Shown: positions 47,445 to 58,538 of the stretch, piece after piece
Position numbering within the stretch: position 1 is the stretch's first letter
Layout of the letters: every line of letters begins with the position of its first letter
DNA from: Vitellaria paradoxa
Taxonomy: Eukaryota; Streptophyta; Magnoliopsida; Ericales; Sapotaceae
NCBI GenBank assembly: GCA_019916065.1
Contig: CM034236.1
Location: 16,817,167-16,881,166, forward strand
Direction of reading: 5' to 3'
Length of the DNA stretch: 64,000 nt
Notes under the pieces: generated by a model
The model's input: only the letters and a program-made list of their open reading frames with translations
The model's database searches: none
What the model was told of the DNA's origin: nothing
Program-made: the position numbers and the translations under genes

Positions 47445-48949
47445 TGATTGGACATCAATTGTTACATATTTATATATTCAAATTACACTTGCACACATCA
47501 TAAAAAGATATAAAATCTATGTTTTGTGCAGATTCCATCTCCATATCTCCAAAGTGAAATATGTATTGATTTCCATCACAAAAACAAGAAATTAAGCTAC
47601 ATTGAGGATGTTGAGAAGAAAGCATGCTGCACAGCACATCAAAGGATTGAAGCTATTTCAGAAGAAGAAGAAAATTCAGTTGAAATCAATGCAAAGAGAT
47701 CAGAATCACTATTCTGGAAATTTCTGCAGCAGAGGATCATATTCGAATATGGTTTTACTGTATTCGAATATAAGCTTCTTCACAGTAACGAATTCCATGT
47801 GACCCCAACTTCTCTATGTGATGTAATCTGCAATCCAGGGAAGGCAAATCAGTAAAAAAAAAATAGGAGAAAGAAGGAGCTATCATGAGGACTACATTCG
47901 GTTAGAGGAGAGAGAAGAAAGAGGAAAAAAAAAAGAGGAGAGACACGCAAGAAAAGCAGAAGAAGTCGGGAGAGAAATTCAGTTTTGTAGAGAGAGGTTT
48001 TGAGAGAAATTTTATTGAGAGTTCATAGTTTTACATTTTAATTTCAATTCGGCATTGGAGTTTTTAAGATTTACATTTTGAATTCATTTCAATTTCTGTA
48101 ATCAGATTTTCAGTTCTGAATCCATTAAATTTTCATTTTCAGTTTGAAATGTCTTCAATTCAGATTTCCATTTCTGTTTTTCTTCTCTTTAATATGCTCG
48201 GCTAAGTCTTCTTGGGCTAAGGCAAGGGTAATACCCTTCCAATGAATCTCAAGTGGCCGAATTTCATGGATTTACTTTGAGTTCTTATGATTATCAAGTC
48301 AATTTGCAGCTGGGTGTCTTGGAACTCATTGATTCAAGACCCGATTAATCCAAATTTGTATATCCTATTGATGAGTTCATAGGTGTTGCTTAACTTAGAA
48401 CTCTCATGACATTGTTGTATGTGGGTTGCTAGAATTAGAACTCCTATTGTCCTTAAAATAGGTTATGCACATTGAGTGTTTAATCCATGGTTTGTTTCAA
48501 TTGAAATTAATTTTCTCAAAAATCAGCACAAATTGATTTGGTAATTTATAAACTCTCGGCACTTGAAATTCATTCGGATTGGTATTAAACTTGTCTTGCT
48601 CAACCTTTTTATCACTTAATCTTTTAGTTTAAATTCATTTTGCTTTTGGAAAACTAGTTCAAAACCATCAACCAACCAAATCAGATTTTAATTTTCTGTT
48701 TCACATTTTTTGTGAGTTGTGTTTTGCCAAATTAATCTCCATTAGAGTCATTCACTTCATTACTCCCTAGATCCCTGTGGAAATGACCTGGGACTTACCA
48801 GTTATTTTGTGCTTCAACCACACCTTGCACTTGGGGGAAAACTTGTCTTGATTTACCTCACTTAACATTTTTTTTTAAATTTGAATTGATAATCTGAATT
48901 TTCATCTGAGCTTTTATTTTGGAGTGAGGTAATTAAGTAAGAACAAGCA
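47445..48949 (+). repeat. Athila 3' LTR
   Basis: 1505 bases, nearly identical to 35532-37039. The visible differences are mostly single C/T or G/A changes and lengths of A or T runs. Confidence 0.92.
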
Positions 48950-48954
48950 CCTAT
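48950..48954. repeat. Athila target-site duplication, right (CCTAT)
   Basis: Partner of 35527-35531. Confidence 0.9.
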
Positions 48955-49890
48955 GAGGTTATCTGATTCTTAGAGCCTCTACCTTGTTTCTTGCCATTAA
49001 TAGTCAAGGACCCATGATTTGTTGGAGTAGATGAACCATGATTCAAACAATTTGATACCAACATAGCACTTGGAAGGATATCTGCACCACTTCCAGCCAT
49101 CATTGTTTGACGCATAGCCTCCCCATGGACATAAGCATATGCTTACTCAACCGTTGAAAAAAAGGTACACCTGTAAAATGTCTCCACGAATTTTGTCTAG
49201 TTTATCATCCAGTCCATCTAGGAACATGTACACATAATCCTATTGAAGTAGTCTGCTATAGTGCTGAATATCTACAACACATTCCATTAGGTTTAGCTGG
49301 CAAAAATCAACTTCTCTCCACAAACCTTGAAGGTCATTATAAAAATTTTTAAGAGTCCTGCCTACTTGTTTAAGCAGAGCTACTCTCCTTTTGCAATCAT
49401 ACACTTAAGAAATATCATTTCCATCAAAATAAGTAGTGGAAAGTGCATCCTAAACAGCCTTGGCAGTTGGGAATCGGATAAAATTTCTAATAAGGGAATG
49501 ATCTATTGAATTGATCAACCACCCTTTGACGATAGCGCTGTCGGTGGGCTATCATCAGAATGAGGGGTCTGTCGGGACTAGTTGAGGAAGGTCACCATTA
49601 ATATACCCCAGTTTACTTTGCCTAGGATAAACATCTCAACAACCTAGGACCAAAGTGAATCATTCAATCCATCTAGCTTGATTTTGATTGGTGCAGCACC
49701 ATAGTCTACTACTGCAGTCAGAGCTGAGGCTTTACTCAGTACCTCAGCCATTTTCAAGGTCAGTTCTAAAAGGATGGAGGATGTAGTTGGTGTTTCATTA
49801 GAGTGGGAGTCACCATTAGCCATTGGACAAGGTATGAATGATTTAGTTATGGGCGAGAGATTAGGGAAGACAATGTAAAAAGATAATCCT
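48955..49890 (-). pseudogene. Copia-2 gag, N-terminal part
   Basis: The minus strand encodes a gag start (MANGDSHSNETPTTSSILLE), the block IKLDGLNDSLWSQ, KLDKIRGDILQVYLF-like sequence and AMRQTMMAGSGADILPSAML, with stops. The zinc-knuckle end is at 35.5 kb, across the Athila insertion. Confidence 0.85.
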
Positions 49891-49902
49891 GCTCTAATAC
49901 CA
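49891..49902 (-). other. Copia-2 primer binding site (tRNA-Met)
   Basis: The minus strand reads TGGTATTAGAGC, one base from the standard TGGTATCAGAGC, immediately after the LTR end. Confidence 0.85.
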
Positions 49903-50037
49903 TGTTGTCTTGTATCAAACTGATTCTTATATATTCCTATTCTTTTACACGTGAATGAATATATAACCAAAAGAAAATCTACTATTTTCAGCTATACATA
50001 TATTACGGTAATCAATCATAGCCATTCTTGGCTCATC

Positions 50038-51660
50038 ATTACTATTTTTAGTTTCATTTCACATTCTTTTTGTGAACATTTTATCAAGTAAAATGCACTT
50101 TTATCTTATTTTGATTAGTTCTATGTTTGTGTGTTTTGTAGGATAATGGAGTAATGTAACTTAAGGAAGTCAAGTTAGAGCTTAAAGTTGCAATTTGGAT
50201 TGAACTAGTTGTCCTTGGGCGCACGACTGAGCAAGGGATGGGTGCCCACAGAGGTTGGATTTTTGCAAGAGTTGGCTTGGAGAGTACCATGGGCGCACGA
50301 GACCATGGGCGCCAAACTAGGCAACACCTTGGGCGCCCAAAGAGGGCTATTTTCAGAAGAGCTGTCAGGAAGACTACCATGGGTGCACGAGAGCTTGGGC
50401 GTCCAACTGTGCAATATCTTGGGCACCCACCCTCGATTTGCTCGTATATGTGAAGGGTGCAGGGCTCGAGCGCACGACCAGAGACCTTGGGCACCCATGA
50501 CAATTCTTTCAGCAAATTTTGAGGAACAAATTTGAATTGTGAATTTACTAATATACTCTTGAGTTATGTACTATTATAAATAGGATAATTTCTGATGTAT
50601 TAGGGTTCCGAACCCTACCTAGCCTTTTTGTTTTTGTTTCTGAGAGTTGGTTGAAGAGTTTAGATCACTTCTGCACCTAGGGTTAGCCGTTCTTCACTTT
50701 GCTTTGGATTTACAGAAGCTTCATTTCATCTTCACACTCAGGTTAATCTTGTAAGCAATGATTTTTATTTGGTTTAATTTGAAGTATATTACTTTCTTAG
50801 TTTCATATTCTTCGTTTTCACTTTGTAACAATTCGTCTTTGCTTATTTGTGATTGGTTTGGTTTTGAATGCACTTTAAACTATTTCGACATACTTTGATT
50901 TAGCTTTTTATTGCCTGATGAAGATCTTTTTCTTTTCGCAAAGCTTTGTTTATGCTTTCACAATGCTAGGCTAGGGTTTTTCTTGGTTTTAACCTAGAAA
51001 CGTAATGAAATCGAAGGAGTTGAATTTGGATAATGTGAACTGAAATATATTTTTCATCTTTTGAATAAGAACGTAAGGATTGTAATTCTAGGTTAATTTT
51101 CAAAAACGAATCACCCGTAATACACTTGAACTTCGGTTACAATCTTGTGAATCGAAGATCAATTCCATGTCTTGGTGACTTCGAACTTGACTTCAAAACC
51201 CTAGAATAGCGAGTTCCTTACAAAAGGGTTTTCTAACATCGAATCTTTTGGCCTAAGATTACATGTGTAAAGATTAGGTTGTGTTAACTACATATTCGAA
51301 TTCAACCCTTTGAGGACATTACAGGATCAGGTTAAAGCTAAGAGTTTTAATTCACAGAGTTTGTTTAAGTTCAATTCACGTAGTTTGTTAAGTTTATAAA
51401 TTGGTTTCCTGTCTTAGTGTTTTCAGTTTTTGTCTAATTTGTGTTTCAAATCTTAGTTACAATTCCCTGTTTGAAAACTCCAAAAAGATTTTTTTTCTTT
51501 TTCTCTTAAAAACTTTTGCAAGTGTTTTCAAAGATAAGTTTTTCAAAATTTAGTCACACCCTTGCTCCCTGTGAAGATGACCTAGGACTCACCTAGACTA
51601 AACTCAACCGACCTCTTATACTTGAGAGTGAGCCACTACAAATCTAGAGAGCGGTTAGCA
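50038..51660 (+). mobile_element. probable solo Gypsy LTR inside the Copia-2 right LTR
   Basis: No coding domain is present. The end of the block (CTCCCTGTGAAGATGACCTAG, shortened here, near 51568-51588, and the closing GAGCCACTACA) resembles the U5 end of Athila/Tat LTRs, as does the TTTGTAGGATAATGGAG phrase near 50137. It also carries a GC-rich motif array (50210-50500). The exact borders and target duplication could not be fixed. Confidence 0.55.
50210..50500. repeat. array of about ten GGGCGCCC-like motifs
   Basis: Variants of CTTGGGCGCCCAA and CATGGGCGCACGA recur about ten times in 290 bases at uneven spacing, making this the most GC-rich spot of the window. Because the motif is palindromic, both strands stay open for more than 95 codons here; these are not genes. 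Confidence 0.85.
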
Positions 51661-51724
51661 TGGAAACTAAATATTATCAAGGCTCCTTCCTTTGATTGCT
51701 TAATGAACAATTCACACCAACATA

Positions 51725-51736
51725 CACTACAAGAAA
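51725..51736 (+). repeat. CACTA left terminal motif
   Basis: CACTACAAGAAA, the standard terminal inverted repeat of plant En/Spm elements. The right partner lies beyond the window. Confidence 0.9.
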
Positions 51737-51744
51737 TAACACTT

Positions 51745-53110
51745 TTAGCGACCACTTTTCGCGACCAAAGTGGAATATGGTTGCTAAAAGTCTACTTTTA
51801 CCGGCTAAAAAACATTTGGTTGCTAAACACTTTGTTTTTGGCGATCAAACAATATGTGGTCGCTGAAAGTATACAATTTGGCGACCAACTGGTCGCCAAA
51901 AGGGCATTTTCACCGACCAAATATTAATTTAGTCGACGAAAGGAAAAAATTTGCTCCAAAATATTTCCCACGAGAAATTGGCGCCAACAATGACTTTTGG
52001 CGACCACAATGTTTGGTCGCGGAATATTTTTATATTTTTTACATATCTATCTTAGTGCTATTTGTGGCGACCAAATCAATTTGGTCGCCAAAAGTCTTGT
52101 ATTTAGCGACCAAATGGTCGCTAAAAAGTGTGGCTTTGGCGACCATAGATTGATTTAGTCGCTAAAAGGAAAAAAATTGCTCAAAAATATTTCTTGCAAG
52201 AAATTGGCGCCAACAATGACTTTTGGCGACCACAATGTTTGGTCGTGGAATATTTTTATATTTTTTACATATCTATCTAGTGCTATTTTTGACGACTAAA
52301 TTGATTTGCTCGCCAAAAGTCTTGTATTTAGCGACCAAATGGTCGCTAAAAAGTGTGGCTTTGGCGACCATAGATTGATTTAGTCGCCAAAGGGAAAAAA
52401 TTTGCTCCAAAATATTTCCCACGAGAATTTGGCGCCAACAATGACTTTTGGCAACCACAATGTTTGGTCGCAGAATATTTTCATATTTTTTATATCTATT
52501 TAGTACTTTTTTTTGGCTACCAAATCGATTTAGTCGCCAAAAGTCTTGTATTTAGCGACCAAATGGTCGCTAAAAATTGTGGATTTGGCGACCATAGATT
52601 CATTTAGTCGCCAAAGGTAAAAAAATTTGCTCCAAAATATTTCCCGAAAAATTTGGCGCCAACAATGGCTTTTTGGCGACCACAATGTTTGGTTGCGGAA
52701 TATTTTCATATTTTTTGATATCTATCTAGTACTATTTTTGCGACCAAATGATCGTTAAAAAGTGTGGCTTTGGCGACCATAGATTCATTTAGTTGCCAAA
52801 GGGAAAAAAACTTGCTCCAAAATATTTCCCGCCATAATTTGGCGCCAAAACTCATTGTTGGGCAACCACAATGTTTGGTTGTGGAACATTTACATATTTT
52901 TTGGGTATGTATCTAGTGCTATTTTTGGCGACCAAATTAATTTGTTCGCCAAATGTCTTGTATTTAGCCACCAAATAGTCGCTAAAAGTGTGGATTTGCC
53001 GACCACAGATTCATTTAGTCGGCAAAGGGAAAAAATTTGCTCCAAAATATTTCTGCGAGAATTTGGCGCCAACAATGGCTTTTGGTGACCACAATGTTTG
53101 GTCGCAGAAA
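51745..53110. repeat. left subterminal array, about six units of about 225 bases
   Basis: Units share GGCGCCAACAATG, GCGACCACAATGTTTGGTCG, TAGCGACCAAATGGTCGCTA and GCTCCAAAATATTTCCC. GGCGCC landmarks fall near 51980, 52206, 52431, 52654, 52840 and 53064, so spacing is 223-226 except one unit shortened by about 39 bases. Arrays like this bind CACTA transposase. Confidence 0.92.
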
Positions 53111-53118
53111 TTTTCATA

Positions 53119-53960
53119 CTAGCAATTGCTCGTGCCTGAAGGCACAGAAATATAATTTAGCATGTAAATAACTCAAATTTAAATTTATAAAGTAAATTTA
53201 CATTAAAAAAGTGTAAAAATAACCTATAAAAATAAAAATCATTAATCAAAAGAGATTAAAGTATAAAATTTTATTATTTATTACAAACATTATCACATTT
53301 TTAAAATATTAATTTAAAATCTTTTATATAAAAAATATTAAAAAAATATGAGAAGATGGAGAGAAAAAAATAATTCTGACCATTTAACAAATTCAACAGT
53401 TGACAATATCTCAAATTCAAAATTTTAGACTTTTTTATTATATAAATGACACTTTTTATATAAAAAGTATTAAAACAATATGAAAAGAATGAGAGAAAAA
53501 GAAAAATAATTCTAACCAATTAGTAAATTCAATAATAGAAAATTTTAAACATCCTTATTATATAAATGACACATAGTGTAAAAGTGTATGTATTTAAAAT
53601 TTAAGTTTTAAGAACATTTGGATGTGACATTTATGTGCGTATCGAGCGAACATACTACAGTTTTAAAGTATATTGATCATATTCAAAAAAAATTTTAATT
53701 TTTAAAAAATTAATAAAAAATATACAAAATGGAAAAATTAAAAAAAATAAAAATAATTTTGTAATCACATTTTAAAAAATTTTCAAATAAAGTGATCGAA
53801 AAGATAATTAAAGTGGGAAGAAAAAGAAAAAAATAATCCAAACCATTAAATAAATTCATTAATTAAAAAAATACCAAATTCTAATTCTTTTGCCTATGCT
53901 TAGATATACAGAAATATAATTTAACGTGTAAAACCCGTGCAAAGCATGGACCACTTAGCA
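53119..53960 (-). mobile_element. Helitron-derived segment, 3' end visible at the left border
   Basis: Read on the minus strand the left border ends GAGCAATTGCTAG before T, with a perfect hairpin (GTGCCT-TC-AGGCAC, 53132-53145) nine bases inside, the same geometry as the Helitron at 22958. A second, damaged hairpin (CCGTGCAAAGCATGG, about 53932-53946) in plus orientation marks another Helitron end. The 5' ends are not resolved, and no helicase is encoded. Confidence 0.65.
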
Positions 53961-54957
53961 TAACCTTTCTTTTTCACATTAGGTATATAACTGTCACATC
54001 AACTAATATATTTTAATATATAAATTTGAATTTCAAATTTCAAATTTTGAAAAAGATAGCAATAATAACGTGATAAAGTTTTAGCGATGATTGAGACAAA
54101 TATCAAATCATAAGTTATTTAGCATGTAAATAATTACATTTTGAATTCATTAAACAAACCAATATGAAAAAGTGTAAAAATAACATATAAAAAAATCACT
54201 AATCAAAAGAGATTAGGGTATAAAATTTTATTATTTATTATCACTATTATCACATTTTTATAAGTTTAATATCAAATATATTTTATATAAAAAGTATATC
54301 AAAAAATAGAAAATTTGAGAGAAAGAGAAAAATTAATTCTAGCCATTAAGGAAATCCAAAATTTCAATTTAAATGTTTATTTTTTAATAAAATTTTCAAG
54401 AAAACTAAAGTTTAAGTATTTATTTTAAATAAAAAATTAGTTGATTTTGTCTAATAGGTATCCATATATTGTTTAATATTCGTTTAGTAACGCTATCGTT
54501 TTTCTGTTTATATTTTATATTTTTATTTTTTGTTGTTTTTTTTTCTGAAATGAAAGCTGAAACTGCTTTTGGAAATGACACATTGTCTACAATTAGTTTT
54601 TAAAAAATTAAATGGATTTAATAAATATATTTCATGTTATAATTAAATTAAATTAATTATGATATTTATTAAAAATAATTTAATAAAATATATTTGATGT
54701 TAAACAAATTAAATTAAATTAAATTATTAAATATATTAACTAATTTAAATTATTTAATATAATTTTAATATTTATTGAAAATTTCAATAATATATATTTC
54801 ATATTAAATTAATATGATTTAATTAATTTCATATTAAATTAATTAATTATTTATTTATTTAATTTAAAAACTATTTAATTTAATTTAATTATTTAGTAAA
54901 AATAAATTAATTAACGAATGTGATACATATTAATTATAATATGATACAATAAAAATA
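53961..54957. repeat. AT-rich repeat-derived stretch inside CACTA
   Basis: It contains a second copy of the block AGCATGTAAATAA...AATCAAAAGAGATTA (about 54118-54340) that also occurs at 53150-53290, and the segment related to 300-440. No gene is visible. Confidence 0.6.
54949..54957. repeat. 9-bp target duplication, left (ATAAAAATA)
   Basis: It abuts the inverted-repeat element and is repeated exactly at 56006-56014. Confidence 0.85.
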
Positions 54958-56005
54958 GGGTTAAATATCTACTTGCCCCTTAAACTATCAAATTTTTTTT
55001 ACTTCCCCCTTCAATTACCAATTAAACTCTTTTCCCCCTTCAACTATCATTTTTTTTGTTTAATAAGGACAAATCACATTTTTCATCCAATAAATGGATG
55101 GAAAAATTAGTCCCAAGGCTATATTAGTCCTTTAGCTTAAATATTCATTTGCCCCTTAAACTATTACATTTTTTTACTTCTCCTTTTATCAATCAATCGA
55201 ACTAGAACGAGAGTATTTTGGGTTAAGTATCTACATTGAACTAGAACGAAAACTTAATTGAACAACAATCTTAAGTCCAAACTGAAAGTGTTTGACTTCC
55301 CTAAATTGATTCCGAAAAACGATTATTGACAAAATTCTCAATTATCACAACTAGAAAAAAAAACACAACATAGAAAAAATTAAGAAACCAAAAAAATGGT
55401 AATAACTTCCTTGTTATAGCAATACCGTAAAAAAAAAAAAAAAAAAGAGACATCAATAGCCATCCATAGGTTCTGCCTTAACTTTATTGATAAAAACCCT
55501 TCAGATCTGCAATGGAGTTGAAAAACGATAACCGAACTAAAAAGCCCCAATTGATTTAAAATAAAAAAGGTCCCCAAGTTGCTAAACCAATTAGAAGGTT
55601 ATAGGTTTGCTTTGACCGGCATAAGTTTGCTTTACTAAACCAATTGGAAGATTATAAGTTTGCTCTGCCAACCATCAAGATTCTATAATGGAGTTGACCG
55701 GCATAAGTTTGCTTTGAATCCCTTAGGAAATATTTGGTTTGAACCGCAAAAGTTTGCTTTGATCAATAAATTAAAAGCCTTTAGTTACTTTAAGTGTATG
55801 AAATATTCATATTACCCCCTTTCTTTTTTCATTAGTTAAAAAAAAAATAGTTAACGGTTTCTGTCACAAATTTTATATGGAAAACATGATTTATCCTTAG
55901 TAAAAAGGAAAATGATAGTTGAAGGGGGAAGAGAGTTCAATTGGTAGTTGAAGGGGTAAGTAAAAAAAAATTTAATAGTTTAAGGGGTAAGTAGATATTT
56001 AACTC
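54958..56005. mobile_element. Mutator-like non-autonomous transposon with about 100-bp inverted ends
   Basis: The left end GGGTTAAATATCTACTTGCC and the reverse complement of the right end GAGTTAAATATCTACTTACC continue to match for about 100 bases (pyrimidine-rich on one strand, purine-rich on the other). Exact 9-bp duplications flank the 1048-bp element, as for Mutator-like elements. There is no transposase inside. An extra internal copy of the terminal motif lies near 55140-55190. Confidence 0.88.
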
Positions 56006-56014
56006 ATAAAAATA
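56006..56014. repeat. 9-bp target duplication, right (ATAAAAATA)
   Basis: Exact partner of 54949-54957. Confidence 0.85.
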
Positions 56015-56990
56015 AATAATTCACTGTAATATGATACAATAAAAATAGACAAGGTATTAAAATTGACAAAATGTTTGCAATAGAAAATATAGAGTAAAAA
56101 GATTTTCTTATTACGTTTTTCTACTTAAGTTTACATTTTTTTGAAAATAGAAAAATATAAATAGATTTAACAAATATTTTTCTGTTGTCAGTCTATAAAA
56201 ATTTATAAACATAAATAGAAATTTTAATTTAGATGTTTAATTTTAATAAAATTTTAAAAAGTATTAAAATCTAAATATATAATTAAAAAAATTAATTGAC
56301 TTTGTTTATTAGATATCTATTTATTGTTTAGTATTATCATATTTTTTAAAATATTAATTTAAAAAAATTTATATTTTTGTTCTTTTATTTTAAAATTTAA
56401 AATTAATATTAAATTATTATTTTAAATAAAAATAATAAAAATATTATTTTCTCTACCTTGAAAGCCCCCGCCCTCCCCATTTTTTTCTCTTTCCTACAAA
56501 GAAATATAAATTTATAAAGTAAACGTACATTAAAAAAAACTGTGTAAATAACCTGTAAAAATAAAAATTATTAATTAAAAGATATCTCATTTTAGAAAAT
56601 ATTAAATAAAAAATTTTTATAAAAATTTTTATCATATTTTTTATATTAATGTAATAATATTTGTAATAAATAATAAAATTTTCCACCTGAATTTTGGTCA
56701 GTGATTTTTATTTTGATAGGTTATTTTTATAATTTTTCATATAAATTTAGAAAACAAATTTACATTTGAGTTATTTGTAGGTCAAATTATATTTTTATAT
56801 CTTTATATAAATTTAAAATTTATATTTTAAAATTTAAAATTAAAATTAAAATATTATTTTAAATAAAAAATATTATTTTTGTGTCTTGAAAACCTCCCAT
56901 TTTAAATAAAAGTTTTTTTTAAGTTTTTTGATTTTTTTTAAGCTCCAAACGAGCCCTTAGTTGCCTATTGAAGTTAAAAACTCTCAACTC
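56015..56990. repeat. AT-rich stretch with inverted Helitron-like repeats
   Basis: Bases about 56515-56590 repeat the TATAAAGTAAA-TTACATTAAAAAA motif of 53180-53240. Bases about 56700-56790 carry it in reverse orientation. No gene is visible. Confidence 0.5.
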
Positions 56991-58230
56991 ACTCTCTCTC
57001 AGTTTCTTTTTCTCTTTGTCTGGCTTTCTACGACTGCTCGCTCTTTCGCCAGTACCACTACACGACCCCTTTTAACCCACCACCATGCTGCTCTGCTGTC
57101 ATAATTGCTAAACTGCCCCAACCACTGCCAGAAGTCAGAGAAGAGCCACCGTCGCGAGCTTCACCTCACCATCTAAGCAATGCAAAACTCCCATCTCCTT
57201 CTTCACGCTTGTGCAACCAAGTATGCCCTAACCCATTAACTTTTATGTTTGGATACACTAATTTTTTAGATTTTTTAGAGTTTGCTTTATAAATTTTGGA
57301 ATTTTGATTGAACTTGTTAATTTTGATTTGAGTTTGAGGATTTTGGTTGGTTCTTGAACCTTGTAATTTGTTGTGCATCTACAAAATTTACTTTCTTATT
57401 AAAGAAGCTAACAGCCTTCTGTATTAGAAGAGAAAAGTTGGTTCCAAGATGGCTTGGGGCTTAACGAGACAAAAGCAGCTTCTAATGTTGGTAGGCCCGG
57501 TTTAGTTCCACTAAGGGGAGGAAAGCCAGCATCCAAGAGGTGATTTTTACTGGTTGTGGGCTAGTGGTCTCGGGAATTCCAATTTTTTGGCATTGGCGGG
57601 CTATCATGGGTAATACCCGGGGCTTGGGTGGTTTGCACATGGGTTATATCGTGGTTATTTGTTGGATGTTTAGTGTCAAGTACCATAAGTGCAGAGTTAG
57701 GTGGCTTGGTTTGACTTTTCTCTTGGTACAAACCTTTAACCAAGTAATAGAAGGATGAATTGTGTACCAGCTGCCTGCGGGAACTAGCATGCTCCTCCTT
57801 CAATGGCACTATGTTCAAACTGATAGTAGTGGCGGGATTGAGTTGCAGGTTAGCAATTGAGGCAATATCCAAGAGTAGTGTACCTTTGTGCTCCTCCATA
57901 GTTACAAGAGTCTCCATAGAGGCTATATCTTGAGGATTAATTGGGTTGTAGTAGGTCCTCATAGCCGATTGTCTTGTGCCAAATCTCTTTAGCATCAACA
58001 GGATTGCCTCCTTCATTCGGCTTGCTTGCTTCAATGTATTGATCCTTCATCAATAAAATTTCAGCTCTGAAGTCTTCTAAACTTCAATGAAGCCCGAGTT
58101 TAATGGCAAGAGAGCAGAAGTTGTAGAATTGGTAATGTAGGAAGCCATGAAGTTAGAGAGAGAAAATTTTAGAGTGAGAAGCTCTCATCTTGCTAAGCCC
58201 CTCTTCCTTGATGAATATACACTAATGGAT
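56991..58230 (-). other. less AT-rich segment of unknown origin, possible captured gene fragment
   Basis: A pyrimidine-rich, UTR-like stretch (56991-57230) and a 157-codon minus-strand frame (57561-58034) stand out by base composition from the AT-rich surroundings. On the minus strand a possible start MASYITNSTTSALLP (near 58150) is followed by a frameshifted piece with ASKPNEGGNPVDAKEIWHKT. I do not recognise a family. A captured host fragment or a retrotransposon gag are both possible. Confidence 0.3.
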
Positions 58231-58538
58231 AATCACAATCTCATTTCCTTTTAATATCTGCGGGTGTGTTGACAGTGTTGGCTCCGTGGTATTTAGATGA
58301 TAGTATTGGTTTCTAATTTGTTCTCTTATGGTGACTTAATCTTCCTCAATGAAACCTTGGGTTGTTTGGATGCTGCTAGAACCATATTTTGCAGCCGTAG
58401 ATCATAGTAATACTGATATTGGCTTACGACATTTTGAACTCCACAAAAAAAATTAATAAAAAAATAAAAATTGGAGTTGGGCAGATGAAGAGAAAACTTG
58501 GTGGTTGAAACAATAGGCAACAAAGTTAGTTTACTTTA

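Larger units (their letters stand above)
35532..48949 (+). mobile_element. Athila-type Gypsy retrotransposon, 13.4 kb, complete ends
   Basis: LTRs of about 1.5 kb (35532-37039 and 47445-48949), a tRNA-Asp-type primer site, gag, pol, an accessory ORF downstream of pol and a polypurine tract before the 3' LTR, flanked by the 5-bp duplication CCTAT. By eye the LTRs differ by only about ten substitutions, nearly all transitions, plus small run-length differences. Gag and pol are nevertheless broken by many stops and frameshifts. It was inserted into Copia-2 gag. Confidence 0.92.
30242..51722 (-). mobile_element. Copia-2, about 5 kb Copia element split by three insertions
   Basis: Its LTRs (30242-30469; 49903-50037 plus 51661-51722), a near-perfect tRNA-Met primer site and Copia domains in minus-strand order define one element. 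Subtracting the Athila element, the 1.45-kb small LTR element and the solo-LTR insertion leaves about 5 kb, the normal size. It is inserted in the right LTR of Copia-1. The left flank ends TAACT. The right LTR end is followed by TA and then the CACTA element. Confidence 0.85.
49903..51722 (-). repeat. Copia-2 right LTR (5' LTR), split by an insertion
   Basis: Pieces 49903-50037 and about 51661-51722 align in order with the left LTR and end in CACACCAACA. The DNA between them is foreign. Confidence 0.85.

Noticed and set aside
50084..50535. Overlapping open frames of about 100-140 codons on both strands
   Set aside because: They are caused by the GC-rich palindromic GGGCGCCC motif array, which lacks stop codons in several frames.
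51745..53110. CRISPR-like regular repeats
   Set aside because: Units are 225 bases without short conserved repeats separated by unique spacers. They follow a CACTA terminus in a plant genome, so they are subterminal transposase-binding repeats.
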